Assembly: GCF_017356265.1 (NCBI RefSeq)
Contig: NZ_JAFNAW010000030.1
Location: forward strand, 1-43,109
DNA length: 43,109 bases
From: Paracoccus fontiphilus
Lineage (GTDB): Bacteria > Pseudomonadota > Alphaproteobacteria > Rhodobacterales > Rhodobacteraceae
Direction: 5' to 3'
A program made the position numbers and the translations under genes. This document shows positions 8,709 through 17,213 of this stretch, one piece after another. The notes beneath the pieces are model-generated. The model ran no database searches. It was not told the DNA's origin and saw only the letters and a list, made by a program, of their open reading frames with translations. Every line of letters begins with the position of its first letter. Position 1 is the stretch's first letter.

Positions 8709-9431
8709 CTCTGAACAACCTTATCAGGCAGCCAATGCTTCGCGTTGATGGGACGTTTCGGGCCGGATCATTGCCCCGATCAGGTGAAAGAGCAGGACCC
8801 AAAGAGTCCTGAGATGGGCGAGAATCTTGCGGATATTGTGACCGCAGGCGCAGAGGACGGCGAAGATTGCGTCGCCGATGCGGCCCTTCAGCGGGCATCT
8901 GGCCAGACGTCCGTCGGTCTTCATGTGCCCGATCTCCGGCTCAATGGCACTTCGTCGCCTGAGGAGCTTTGCCAACAGCGGGGTGAGCCCGCGTCTTGTG
9001 CCGCTGATCAGGACCTTGGTGGTGGTCACGCTGTGGCCGCGATAGCCACGGTCGACCACAGCCAGAGCCGGCACCTGGTCGATCAGGATGGCAACCTGCT
9101 CGAGTGCAGGCGCCAAGGTATGACCGTCGTATGGATTGCCGGGGAAGCTGCGGGCGCCGACCACGAAGCCTCCATCAAGGGTGGTGGCGAGGCTGACCTT
9201 CGTGCCAAATTCATATCGGACCCGCGCCTTGCCCTTGGAGATGCAGTCAACCTCGGGCTCGTGCAGGGAATAGATTTTGTTCTTGCTCTTCGGCGTCTGC
9301 TCGAGCAGGCGGCCGACCAGCCAGAGCGCCTCCAGCACCTTTTGGCGCAGCGGACCTTCGGCGATGTCCTCCAAGTGACGGCGCAATTCCCGGCGGATCC
9401 TTCCGGTATAGCCCTTGAGTTGGCGCAAGGC
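8709..9431 (-). mobile_element. Truncated IS5-family (InsH-like) element, copy A
   Basis: The end beginning CTCTGAACAACC at 8709 recurs at 42907 in the same orientation, and the two stay nearly identical for the 203 bases available. The element is truncated at about 9431, where coding homology switches to an IS427-type transposase. Confidence 0.7.
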
Positions 9432-9572
9432 CTTGTCGGCGATTAACCCGTCAAAGGCGATCCCGTCGATCAGCGGCGGCACGTCGACGCTGTCGTAGCG
9501 CTGGCCCGGCATGAGCCGGAAGCGGGCCAGGTTGCTCAAGGCATCGGTGAGGGCCAGGATCTTGGTCGTCAT
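8724..9572 (-). pseudogene. Chimeric transposase: IS427-type fragment fused to IS5/InsH-type C-terminus
   Basis: An open frame of 282 residues joins two unrelated pieces. Residues 1 to about 47 (TTKILALTDALSNLARF, LMPGQRYDSV, GLIADKA) are the middle of an IS427-group OrfB-type transposase, and its upstream codons GTQSQAIGRSKGG are still readable before the ATG. From about residue 49 the protein becomes the C-terminal two thirds of an IS5/InsH-like DDE transposase: YSLHEPEVDCISKGKARV, YEFGTKVSLATT, VVDRGYRGH and AIEPEIGHMK, ending in GHNIRKILAHLR. The N-terminal DNA-binding domain and the first catalytic Asp of the second enzyme are missing, so it should be inactive. The junction at about 9431 marks an IS-into-IS deletion or insertion. 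Confidence 0.75.
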
Positions 9573-9685
9573 GCCGCCTTTCGAGCGGCCAATGGCCTGG
9601 CTCTGAGTCCCCCTTTATGGATGGCCCGCCCCTCCCGCCGATCTCCGTGTAGGATGTCGGTGTTCAATGGAGGGAGGAGCGGACC

Positions 9686-10714
9686 ATGAGCATTGTGATC
9701 CTTGGCATCGATCTGGGCAAGAACCGCTGCAGCGTCGTCGGCCTCGACAGCGCGGGGACAGTGGTGGTGCGCCGGCGATTGCGTCGTGAAGGCGTCATCG
9801 CCTTTGCCTCGAAGCTGCCCCCGTGCATCATGGCTGTGGAGGCGTGTTGCGGCGCTCATCACATGGGGCGGTCGCTGGCAGCCCTTGGGCATGAGATCCG
9901 GCTGATGTCGCCGGAATATGTTCGGCCTTACGTCAAGGCGCAGAAGAATGATGACCGCGATGCTGAGGCAATTGCCGAAGCGGCGACACGACCCACCATG
10001 CGCTTTGTTGAACTCAAGAGCGAAGAGCAGCTCGACGTCCAGACGCTGCACCGGGTGCGGGATCGGCTGGTCGGAGAGCGCACTTCGCTGACCAACCAAA
10101 TCAGGAGCCTTTTGCTGGAACGCGGCTATGTTGTCGCACAAGGCCATGCCCGGTTGCGCCGCCTGCTCGCGGACTTCCTGGACGTCGACACGGGTCGTCT
10201 TAGCCCGCGCATGGCTTTCCTGCTCGGTGACATGCGCACGCGGTGGGACGAGCTGGACCGCCGCATTGCCGCGTTTGATGCTGAGTTCGCGGCCATAGCC
10301 CGGACCGATGAGCGGGCCCGGCGGCTGACAAGCATTCCGGGTATTGGTGCGCTCAACGCCACCGCATTGGTGGCCGCTGTCGGCAACGCCGCGACGTTCA
10401 CGAAAGGACGCGATCTGGCTGCGTGGCTAGGTCTGGTGCCTAGGCAGGCGACAACGGGAGGCAAGCCGAAGCTGCTAGGGATCACGAAACGCGGCAGTCG
10501 CTACCTGCGCAAGATGCTGATCCAGGGCGCGCGATCTGCCATGCCAACATTGGCGAAGACGAATACTGTGGTAGGCGACTGGCTGCGGGCGCTGCTTGTG
10601 CGCACCCATCCCAACGTCGCTGTTGTCGCCCTCGCCGCGAAGATGGCCCGCACTGTTTGGGCGCTTCTGCGGCAAGGCCGGAACTACGAAGCCGTGCCGC
10701 AGATGGCCGGCTGA
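9686..10714 (+). CDS. IS1111-group (IS110-family) transposase, intact
   Basis: A 342-residue DEDD recombinase with GIDLGK (Asp9), MAVEACCGAHH (Glu52) and KNDDRDAEAI (Asp90, Asp92), followed by a helical middle and the C-terminal LTSIPGIGALNAT and KRGSRYLRKMLIQGARS blocks. The last block holds the conserved serine and is characteristic of the IS1111 branch. All domains are present and uninterrupted, so activity is possible. GGAGG stands about 11 bases before the ATG. The element sits inside a disrupted IS427-type element. Confidence 0.92.
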   Translation: MSIVILGIDLGKNRCSVVGLDSAGTVVVRRRLRREGVIAFASKLPPCIMAVEACCGAHHMGRSLAALGHEIRLMSPEYVRPYVKAQKNDDRDAEAIAEAATRPTMRFVELKSEEQLDVQTLHRVRDRLVGERTSLTNQIRSLLLERGYVVAQGHARLRRLLADFLDVDTGRLSPRMAFLLGDMRTRWDELDRRIAAFDAEFAAIARTDERARRLTSIPGIGALNATALVAAVGNAATFTKGRDLAAWLGLVPRQATTGGKPKLLGITKRGSRYLRKMLIQGARSAMPTLAKTNTVVGDWLRALLVRTHPNVAVVALAAKMARTVWALLRQGRNYEAVPQMAG

Positions 10715-10967
10715 GGAACATGCGCCCGCCCTGAACCTGGCCGGACGCAACAAGCTGCGAGTGGTGAAAGGAAGATGGCCTGACGGTCGATCGGCGTTGC
10801 GAAAACCTCCGGCGCAAAATGGCCCCTTGAGGCCGGCCCCTTTATGAGGATCGTGACGCGCGGATCTCCATCTTGGCGGCGGCCATTGTGCCGACATGCC
10901 GGATACGTTTGTGCAGACTGATCATGCCATCGAAGAATTGTCACTTGCAGACGGAGCGGGCCATACG
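10715..10967 (+). ncRNA. Candidate IS1111 guide-RNA (right-end non-coding) region
   Basis: About 250 bases without a convincing gene lie between the transposase stop and the right end. In the IS1111 group the guide (seek) RNA is encoded downstream of the transposase (family knowledge), opposite to the IS110 group. I did not fold it or locate guide loops, so the call rests on position only. Confidence 0.3.
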
Positions 10968-11290
10968 TTTGCGCCCTGACCATGGCGATGGACTTTGACG
11001 ATCGTGGCATCGACCATGGCGTATTCCAGGTCAGGCTCATCCGACAGGGCATCGAATATGCGTTTGAAAACATCGGCTTCCCGCCCATCGCGGAACCGCC
11101 GGAACGCCGTGCTCCAGTTGCCGAACCGCTCCGGCAGGTCGCGCCATGGACTGCCCGTGCGCACAATCCACAGCACCGCCTCCAGAAACAGCCGGTTGTC
11201 CTTCCCGCTGCGGCCAAGGTCGCTTGGCTTACCCGGACAGTGCGGCTCAATCTTCGCCCATTGGGCATCCGTCAGAACATTGCGATCCAT
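10968..11290 (-). pseudogene. IS427-group (IS5 family) OrfA, disrupted
   Basis: Leftward from the ATG at 11290: MDRNVLTDAQWAKIEPHCPG, then GRSGKDNRLFLEAVLWIVRT, GSPWRDLPERFGNW and DALSDEPDLEYAMVDATIVK ending HRHGQGA. This is the first reading frame of an IS427-type transposase with the DUF4096-like N-terminus and the first catalytic Asp (VDATIVK). The native frame would continue into the second half, but an IS1111-group element is inserted after GQGA, and codons beyond that point come from the insert. The other half survives at about 9432-9613. The element's right end probably lies near 11333, where a GTGAATCCCCAC sequence typical of such ends occurs (uncertain). Confidence 0.8.
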
Positions 11291-11381
11291 CCTGACTATG
11301 AATCACATCAGCCCCCGGGTGTGAATCCCCACAGAACCTAGTTTTAAACGGTCCCGTTTTATGAAGTGGAGTGCCTGACTT

Positions 11382-12710
11382 TAACACGCTGCTGAAATAG
11401 TCAGGCCTCGACGCCGAATGAAGAACATGATTCATCGCCGACCAAATGACGGCGGGGGTGATCATGCGGGGCACGGACGAGACAAGCGGATCGCTGTTCA
11501 GCTATGTCGATCTTGAGGACCGCATCCCTGCGCGACACCCGTTGCGTAAGATCCGCCAAGTCGTGAATGACGCGCTCGCCAGCCTCGATGAGGATTTCGA
11601 CTGGCTTTATGTTGATTTCGGCCGCCCCTCGATCGCACCGGAGCGGCTGATCCGGGCCAGCCTGCTCCAGATCCTGTTCTCGATCCGCTCCGAGCGGCAA
11701 TTGATGGAACAGATGCAATATAACCTGCTGTTCCGCTGGTTCGTGGGTCTCGGGATTGATGACGCGGTTTGGGTGCCAACCGTGTTCTCGAAGAACCGCG
11801 ACCGGCTGCTCACGACCGAGATGTCGCGCAAGGTGATGGCGGCGATCCTGGCCCATCGCGAGGTCGCGCCCCTCCTGTCAGACGATCACTTCTCAGTCGA
11901 TGGCACCCTTATCAAGGCCTGGGCGTCGATGAAAAGCTTCAAGCCGAAGGCCGAGGACACGCCGCCCGACGACGAGGGCCCTGGCGGTCCGCCCGCCCAG
12001 AATTACGTCTCTGACAACCAGGCCGCCGCCGCTAACCCCGAGATTGCCCCAATGCCCCGCGCCAACCATCGCAGCCGCAATGCCGAGGTCGACTTCAAGG
12101 GCGAAAAGCGCTCCAACGCGACCCATGCCTCCACGACCGACCCGGAGGCCCGGCTCTACAAGAAATCGCCTGGCGCGGGTGCCGTGCTCTGCTTCATGGG
12201 GCATGCGCTGATGGAGAACCGCCACGGGCTGATTGTTCAGGGCGACCTGACACAGGCCGACGGCCATGCCGAACGGAAGGCCGCGCTCGACATGCTGCAT
12301 CGTCATTCCCCTGGCTCGACCCGAAAACTGACGCTAGGGGCTGACAAGGCCTATGATGCGACCGGCTTTGTGGCCGATCTGCGCCAAGCCTGCGTCACCC
12401 CGCATGTTGCCCAGAAAGTGCGGCATTCGGCAATCGATGGACGCACTACTCGACACAAAGGCTATGCCCTGTCCATCAAACGTCGCAAGCTGATTGAGGA
12501 GCCTTTCGGCTGGGCCAAGACCGTCGGCGGCATGGCCCAAACCGTCTACCGTGGCGTCGAACGGGTGAGGTCCCGCTTCATCCTGACAATGGCCGCCAAT
12601 AACCTGGCCCGGCTGCCTCGGCTTTTGGGGGTATGACCACCAGACGAGGCACCAGGCACCCATGTTTTCGAGCGCCGAAGGACCTGAGCATGATCTTCAA
12701 CAGTTGCTAA
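11382..12710 (+). mobile_element. IS5-family element, intact copy
   Basis: The left end TTAACACGCTGCTGAA (11381-11396) matches CTAGCACGCTGCTGAA at 40321 in front of the second copy. The right end is taken at CTTCAACAGTTGCTAA (about 12695-12710), whose complement TTAGCAACTGTTGAAG resembles the left end imperfectly. One transposase gene lies inside. Confidence 0.6.
11446..12636 (+). CDS. IS5-family transposase, intact
   Basis: Up to 396 residues; the second ATG at 11464 (MRGTDETSGSLFSY) is the more usual type of start. The N-terminal DUF772 region reads DLEDRIPARHPLRKIRQVV, GRPSIAPERLIRASLL, QYNLLFRWFVGLGIDDAVW and FSKNRDRLL. The DDE core follows with FSVDGTLIKAWAS (first Asp), LGADKAYDATGF (second Asp) and RRKLIEEPFGWAKTVGG (Glu). 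No frame break is seen, so it may be functional. A second, decayed copy lies at 40322-41601 in the same orientation. The element lies directly downstream of the exopolysaccharide kinase gene and may have replaced further genes of that operon. Confidence 0.9.
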   Translation: MTAGVIMRGTDETSGSLFSYVDLEDRIPARHPLRKIRQVVNDALASLDEDFDWLYVDFGRPSIAPERLIRASLLQILFSIRSERQLMEQMQYNLLFRWFVGLGIDDAVWVPTVFSKNRDRLLTTEMSRKVMAAILAHREVAPLLSDDHFSVDGTLIKAWASMKSFKPKAEDTPPDDEGPGGPPAQNYVSDNQAAAANPEIAPMPRANHRSRNAEVDFKGEKRSNATHASTTDPEARLYKKSPGAGAVLCFMGHALMENRHGLIVQGDLTQADGHAERKAALDMLHRHSPGSTRKLTLGADKAYDATGFVADLRQACVTPHVAQKVRHSAIDGRTTRHKGYALSIKRRKLIEEPFGWAKTVGGMAQTVYRGVERVRSRFILTMAANNLARLPRLLGV

Positions 12711-12813
12711 GACGGAAAACCATTCCGGTTCTCCGACTAATTCAGCGGCCTGATAAGGGTTCCCGGTTCCAGATTGAATGGGCCAACCTCGATGCAATCA
12801 CGTAACTTTTCTG

Positions 12814-13644
12814 TCATGCCGATCCTTCGACATCTACCAGCCCGTCGCTGTGGCGATATCCGTTCAGGACAACACCTAAAACATTTGTGTATTCGCCGAC
12901 CTCGCGCTCGCATCTGTCGAAATCGCCATAACGAGTTTGGTCAGCACGGGCCAAGATCAGAGCACAGTCAACATGCTGCAGGAAGGCGCGGGCATCGTCG
13001 CCGATCAGGATTGAGGGCAGGTCGAAGATCATGACGTCCGGCGCATAATCCTCTTGGAGCCGGGCGAGCGTGTCACGGGTGGCGTCCGCCATCAGCAGGC
13101 GGGTAGGGTCGGCCTGCGGCTCTCCCGACAAAACCAAGGCCAAGTTTGGCCCAATTCGTCGGCCGTGATCGGCCAGACTTCGTTCCCCGCGCAGTAGCGG
13201 CGCAATCGAGGGCGGTTGCGGCAGCCCCAGCTTTTCCGCCACCGAAGGTCCGCGCAGGTCGAAGTCGAACAGCATAGAGCGCAGTTCCGGCTGCCGGCTA
13301 AGGGCGAGAGCTAAGTTCACTGCCGTTGTGGACTTGCCGCACTTCGGCAGGGGTGAGGTAATCGCCAGCCGTCGCCAGCCGTTCTGACGCATCTGGTACA
13401 GGATCTTGGTGCGTAGCACATCGAAAGGCGTCGATTCCTGCGAGGCGCTTTGCGACAGGATCCGCCCGCGCACAAGCGTTGCGCGATCCAGCTCGGTTTC
13501 CGTCAGGCCCAGCCACAGCTCATCCTTTTCCGTGCCGGGAGCCAAAGGCGCAGCATCGGCCTGCGGCGTTCCGGCCGAGGAGGAATCGCGTTCGGCTTCG
13601 CGCTTCCTGCGGGCAATCTCAATGGCGGCTTGCAGTTTTTCCAT
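12814..13644 (-). CDS. CpsD/CapB-type tyrosine-kinase-like ATPase of exopolysaccharide synthesis
   Basis: 276 residues. After a charged N-terminus (EIARRKREAERD) and a STPFDVLRTKI segment typical of these proteins come a Walker A variant ITSPLPKCGKSTT (about 95-107), Walker A' LRSMLFDFDLRGPS and Walker B DVMIFDLPS. This is the cytoplasmic BY-kinase module that pairs with a Wzz-like membrane activator, as in the exosortase-associated autokinase family. The Tyr-rich C-terminal tail used for autophosphorylation is not evident, because the protein ends NGYRHSDGLVDVEGSA. The gene is the last of three leftward genes (ATPase, chain-length protein, kinase), 18 bases after the chain-length gene. An IS element begins about 100 bases beyond its stop. 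Confidence 0.85.
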   Translation of the reverse strand: MEKLQAAIEIARRKREAERDSSSAGTPQADAAPLAPGTEKDELWLGLTETELDRATLVRGRILSQSASQESTPFDVLRTKILYQMRQNGWRRLAITSPLPKCGKSTTAVNLALALSRQPELRSMLFDFDLRGPSVAEKLGLPQPPSIAPLLRGERSLADHGRRIGPNLALVLSGEPQADPTRLLMADATRDTLARLQEDYAPDVMIFDLPSILIGDDARAFLQHVDCALILARADQTRYGDFDRCEREVGEYTNVLGVVLNGYRHSDGLVDVEGSA

Positions 13645-13662
13645 GACCGGACGTTTCCTTGC

Positions 13663-15180
13663 TCAGCCAAGGCCCAAGCGGTTGAAGATCTTCTGCGCTA
13701 GAAGGTCCAGCGGCATGTATTGCGTGTGCAGCGCCCACAGACCCAGCGGGATGATGATCATCACCGCCAAGACCGCGGCCATCCGGATAGACTGGCGGCG
13801 GCGGCGTTCGACCCGCCCCTCAATATAGGGAATGACGGCCAGGGGGGTGATCTGGAACCGGGACTGCAATTCGGCTGGCCGGCGGACGGTGCTGTTCAGA
13901 AGCTCCATCAAGGCGAAGAACCCGCCCGCCAACGCTAGGCCCAGTGCAATGCCCGCCAAGGCGATCTTCTTGCGGTTCGGCCCCGAGGGCTGACCGGGAA
14001 CGCTGGCAGCCTCGATCACGGTAATGCGCTGGCCTTGGGCCGAGGTTTCGACCCGTTCGACCTGTCGGGCTTGGTCGAGGCTTGCCACCGCGGCGTTGTA
14101 GCTGGCTTGGATGTTCATCTGGTCGCGTTCCAAGGCGCCAAGTGCAATGGCATTGGCGGCTGAGGCGGTGATGGACTCTGCCAGCATGTCCAATTCCACG
14201 TTAGCCTGCGTCATTTCATTTTGCAGTGCAGTTACCCGGCTGTCGATCTGCGATAGGTTCACGTCCAGAAGCGAATTGCCGGAGTTACCGGACTCGGGCA
14301 CAGCCTGCGCCTCGGCCGCGCGTTCGGCATTGGCAATGCGGTTGCGCAGGGCGCGGACGCGGGGGCTGTCCTCGTTGTAGACGCCCAAGACGCTGCTTAG
14401 TTCAGCCCGCAGGGTGGCCAGCTGCTGCTGTTCGGGAGTCTGGGGGGCAGCGCTGGCCTGCACGGTACCAGTTTGCTCGAACAGCCGGACCATTTCCGCG
14501 CGTTGCGCCTGCAAGACGGACAGGTCGCTTTCCAGCCGCGCCACGCGTTCCTGCAGAAGCGACTGACGGTCTTGGCGATAGGGCATATTCTCGGGCAGGG
14601 CCGAGGCATTCTGGCGCTTGAAATCCAGAATCAGGGCGTTTTGCCGGTCCAGATCCTGGCCCAGCCGCTCTACCTCCTGTTGGAAGAAGGCCAGCCGGTT
14701 CTCGGCCACTCCTACACGTGACCGGGTGTTAGCCCCTAGAATTAGGGTGGTGAATTCATTGACCACGCCCGCGGCGATACGCGGGTCGGGCGAGGTGAAG
14801 CCCACGGTCATCATCGTCGCCTCGTCCCGGCCGGCTGTGCGCCGGATGTCGGTATTGGCGCGCATCTCTTCGATCTTCCGGTCCACGTCCAACGTGCTTC
14901 CCGACCCGAAGACGTTCAGCTTGTTGGCCACGTCGATCATGTTGGCGCGGGTCAGCAGCTGCTGTTCGATCACCTGCAGCATCTCGCCCGCCGAATCCTC
15001 GGTCGTTTCGCGGCTTTCGAGGATGCGGGGATTTTCGACCAGCAGCCGGGCCGAGGTCGAATAGGTCGCCGGCGCGCGGATCGCCCAGACCGCGCCGAAG
15101 ACCGAGCAGATGATGAACAGCGCCAGCATCACCGGCAGGCGCCGCATCAAAAGGGACCAGTAAAAGCGCAGGTCGATCAT
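13663..15180 (-). CDS. Wzz/GumC-like polysaccharide chain-length determinant protein
   Basis: 505 residues of the polysaccharide co-polymerase type. A first membrane segment lies at about 15-33 (RLPVMLALFIICSVFGAVWA), then a periplasmic Wzz domain with PATYSTSARLLVENP, and then a long coiled coil (about 170-390). A second membrane segment follows (KKIALAGIALGLALAGG) after the PGQPSGPNRKK motif typical just before TM2, and a third hydrophobic segment near 465-485. There is no fused kinase domain, because the kinase is the separate downstream gene. It should sit in the inner membrane and set chain length with that kinase. The start ATG overlaps the stop of the ATPase gene by four bases (ATGA), indicating translational coupling. 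Confidence 0.88.
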   Translation of the reverse strand: MIDLRFYWSLLMRRLPVMLALFIICSVFGAVWAIRAPATYSTSARLLVENPRILESRETTEDSAGEMLQVIEQQLLTRANMIDVANKLNVFGSGSTLDVDRKIEEMRANTDIRRTAGRDEATMMTVGFTSPDPRIAAGVVNEFTTLILGANTRSRVGVAENRLAFFQQEVERLGQDLDRQNALILDFKRQNASALPENMPYRQDRQSLLQERVARLESDLSVLQAQRAEMVRLFEQTGTVQASAAPQTPEQQQLATLRAELSSVLGVYNEDSPRVRALRNRIANAERAAEAQAVPESGNSGNSLLDVNLSQIDSRVTALQNEMTQANVELDMLAESITASAANAIALGALERDQMNIQASYNAAVASLDQARQVERVETSAQGQRITVIEAASVPGQPSGPNRKKIALAGIALGLALAGGFFALMELLNSTVRRPAELQSRFQITPLAVIPYIEGRVERRRRQSIRMAAVLAVMIIIPLGLWALHTQYMPLDLLAQKIFNRLGLG

Positions 15181-16076
15181 GTCGCGTTGCCCTTGGGTTC
15201 TTGTTCATGGGCCAGCACCAAGCGGGTGCTGCGGTCGGAAAGGCCGGGCTCGGGCGCCGCCGTCAGGATCAGCCCGTCGCGGATTAGCTCGTCGATGATC
15301 TCGGCGCCGATGGCGGGACGGTCGGCCGCCGCGCCATAGACCAGGGCTAGATCGGCAATCTTATTGATCATCCGCGGCACGCCGCGCGCTTCGGCATGGA
15401 TGCGGGCCGAGGCGGGGCCGTCGATCTCGGCGCCCGTGCCGCCCGCCTTCTGCAGACGGTGGCGGATATAGGCAGCCGTGGTTTCCGCATCGAAGCTGCC
15501 CAGGTGGAATGTGGCGCTGACGCGCTGCGCGAACTGGCGCAGTTCGGGGCGGGTGATGATCTCGCGCAGCTCGGGCTGGCCTAGCAGGATCAGCTGCAAA
15601 AGCTCGTCCGTGCCCGAATTGATGTTTGTCAGCATCCGCAGTTCTTCCAGCGTGTCGGCGCCCAGGTTCTGCGCCTCGTCGAAGATCAGAACGACCAGAC
15701 GGCCTTCGGCATATTCGGACAGGACGAAATCCTGGAATGTCTGGAACAGGTCAACATAATCGGCGCCAGGCGGGGCGGAAATGTCGAAGGCGTTGAGGAT
15801 CCAGCGCAGAAGATCGCCGCGATCGCCGCGCGCGTTGGAAATCAGCCCGATGCGCATGTCGGGATCGGTGCGCCGCAGCAACGCCTGGATCAGCGTGGTC
15901 TTGCCGACCCCCACCTCTCCGGTGACGACGGTCAGGGGCGCGCGGGTCATCAGCCCGTATTCGAGAACGGCAAAGGCCTTCTTGTGCCGGTCCGACCAGA
16001 ACAGCATCCCGGGATCCGGCAGGATCGAGAACGGGCGGACAGCAAAGCCGTAATGCTCGAGATAGAACTGGCTCAA
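15177..16076 (-). CDS. Exosortase-system-associated ExeA-like AAA ATPase
   Basis: With the TTG at 16076 the protein begins M(L)SQFYLEHYGFAVRPFSILPDP, the normal start pattern of this family, with GGAG about ten bases upstream. An in-frame start at 16163 would add 29 unusual residues. Motifs are Walker A VTGEVGVGKTTLIQ and Walker B VVLIFDEAQNL, then LEELRMLTNINSG, LILLGQPELREII and RGVPRMINKIADLAL. This matches the XrtA/PEP-CTERM-associated ATPase relatives of ExeA/GspA. The role in polysaccharide or protein export is not settled. It is the first of three leftward genes and overlaps the chain-length gene by four bases. A shared AT-rich region (16164-16406) separates it from the divergent sugar-transferase gene. 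Confidence 0.85.
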   Translation of the reverse strand: MSQFYLEHYGFAVRPFSILPDPGMLFWSDRHKKAFAVLEYGLMTRAPLTVVTGEVGVGKTTLIQALLRRTDPDMRIGLISNARGDRGDLLRWILNAFDISAPPGADYVDLFQTFQDFVLSEYAEGRLVVLIFDEAQNLGADTLEELRMLTNINSGTDELLQLILLGQPELREIITRPELRQFAQRVSATFHLGSFDAETTAAYIRHRLQKAGGTGAEIDGPASARIHAEARGVPRMINKIADLALVYGAAADRPAIGAEIIDELIRDGLILTAAPEPGLSDRSTRLVLAHEQEPKGNAT

Positions 16077-16406
16077 CCTGTCACGTGCTCCGAAAATACA
16101 TGGGGCCGATATATCCGGGCAGGCGGGGATTTGCCAGCCTGACGCCCGGTCGCGAAAGGCCAACTTCCTAAAAGTGAAAACAAGATGCCGGGCGGTATCG
16201 CCTTTACGCTATATGACATTTGCATCAAATTTTACGAAATTTTTAATCTTCTCTTTCAGCCTACTGGCGGCACATGTTAAGCAGGGAATTGTTGCTAGGG
16301 CGCTCCGGGCCTGCCGGAAGGTGTTTTTCCGTCACGTCAGGATTTCGGCATGTTCGCCGGCTATCCCTAGGTGTTTGTTTCACGGTGCTCCTCGGTGGGG
16401 GAAGTT
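16077..16406. promoter_or_regulatory. Divergent promoter region of the exopolysaccharide locus
   Basis: About 330 bases between the leftward ATPase gene and the rightward sugar-transferase gene, taking the starts preferred here. Bases about 16208-16260 are strikingly AT-rich for this GC-rich locus (for example AAATTTTACGAAATTTTTAA), so both promoters probably lie there. No defined operator was recognised. Confidence 0.45.
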
Positions 16407-17096
16407 TTGACGATCAATACGCGCCTGACCGAGTTCAAGCCCGATCTTGCCCTGCCTGACATCGGCTTTTCCGGACAGGTCCCGGATCGCGGCCTCTACC
16501 GCAACGGGGCCAAGTGGCTGATCGAGATCCTGCTGGTCCTGCTGACATCGCCCGTGACCCTGCCCCTGATTCTGCTGATGGCGCTGCTGGTCGCCTGCGA
16601 CGGCGGCAATCCCTTCTTCGTGCAGAAGCGGCTTGGCCGGAACGGTCGGGTGTTCAGGATCTGGAAGCTGCGCAGCATGGTGGTCGATGCCGAAAACCGC
16701 CTGGCGGCGCATCTGGAACAGGACCCCGAAGCGCGCGAGCAGTGGAACAGCACCCAGAAGCTGAAGCAGGACCCGCGCGTCACGCCCATCGGGGCGGTCT
16801 TGCGCAAGTGCTCGATGGACGAGCTGCCGCAGCTTCTGAACGTGCTGAACGGCACCATGTCGCTGGTGGGGCCGCGCCCGATGATGGTGGACCAGCAGCA
16901 CCTGTATCGCGGACGGGCTTACTACCGGCTGCGGCCGGGGATCACCGGCTTGTGGCAGATCTCGGCGCGAAATGAGTCGGAATTCGTGGAAAGGGTACGC
17001 TATGATGAGGATTATCATCGCGATCTGTCCGGCTGGCTCGACCTGAAGATCCTGGCCAAGACCGTTGTGGTGGTTCTGCGCGGCACCGGATACTGA
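16407..17096 (+). CDS. Initiating sugar transferase (undecaprenyl-phosphate glycose-1-phosphate transferase)
   Basis: I place the start at TTG 16407 (LTINTRLTEF), because GGGGGAAG lies directly upstream at good spacing; a frame open from 16371 lacks such a site. About 229 residues. A hydrophobic segment (about 38-60, WLIEILLVLLTSPVTLPLIL) anchors it in the inner membrane. The bacterial sugar-transferase domain follows with QKRLGRNGRVFRIWKLRSM, the acidic DELPQLLNVLNGTMSLVGPRP signature and YYRLRPGITGLWQISARNE. It should transfer a sugar phosphate to undecaprenyl phosphate, the first step of repeat-unit synthesis; the sugar is unknown. The short form without extra N-terminal membrane segments resembles ExoY more than WcaJ. 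It leads the rightward operon. Confidence 0.9.
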   Translation: MTINTRLTEFKPDLALPDIGFSGQVPDRGLYRNGAKWLIEILLVLLTSPVTLPLILLMALLVACDGGNPFFVQKRLGRNGRVFRIWKLRSMVVDAENRLAAHLEQDPEAREQWNSTQKLKQDPRVTPIGAVLRKCSMDELPQLLNVLNGTMSLVGPRPMMVDQQHLYRGRAYYRLRPGITGLWQISARNESEFVERVRYDEDYHRDLSGWLDLKILAKTVVVVLRGTGY

Positions 17097-17213
17097 GCCG
17101 CATGTTTTTCCGTGGCTGGGCGTCAGAACGTCGTCCGCCGCGCCCAAGCGACGAGACTTTTCCTTATCATGATTGCCGACATTCCTTTCCGCCCCTTTCC
17201 CGCCCGGCGGGGC

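Larger units (their letters stand above)
9617..10967 (+). mobile_element. IS1111-group element inserted in an IS427-type element
   Basis: The IS427 coding sequence breaks at GQGA (about 10968, minus strand) and resumes at GTQSQAIGRS (about 9613). Between the breaks lies a 1.35-kb element with an intact transposase. Related subterminal sequences occur at the two ends: ATGGCCCGCCCC at 9621-9632, and its near match on the opposite strand at about 10952-10963. TTT flanks both sides (9614-9616 and 10968-10970). Subterminal inverted repeats are typical of the IS1111 group. Exact ends are uncertain by a few bases. Confidence 0.7.
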
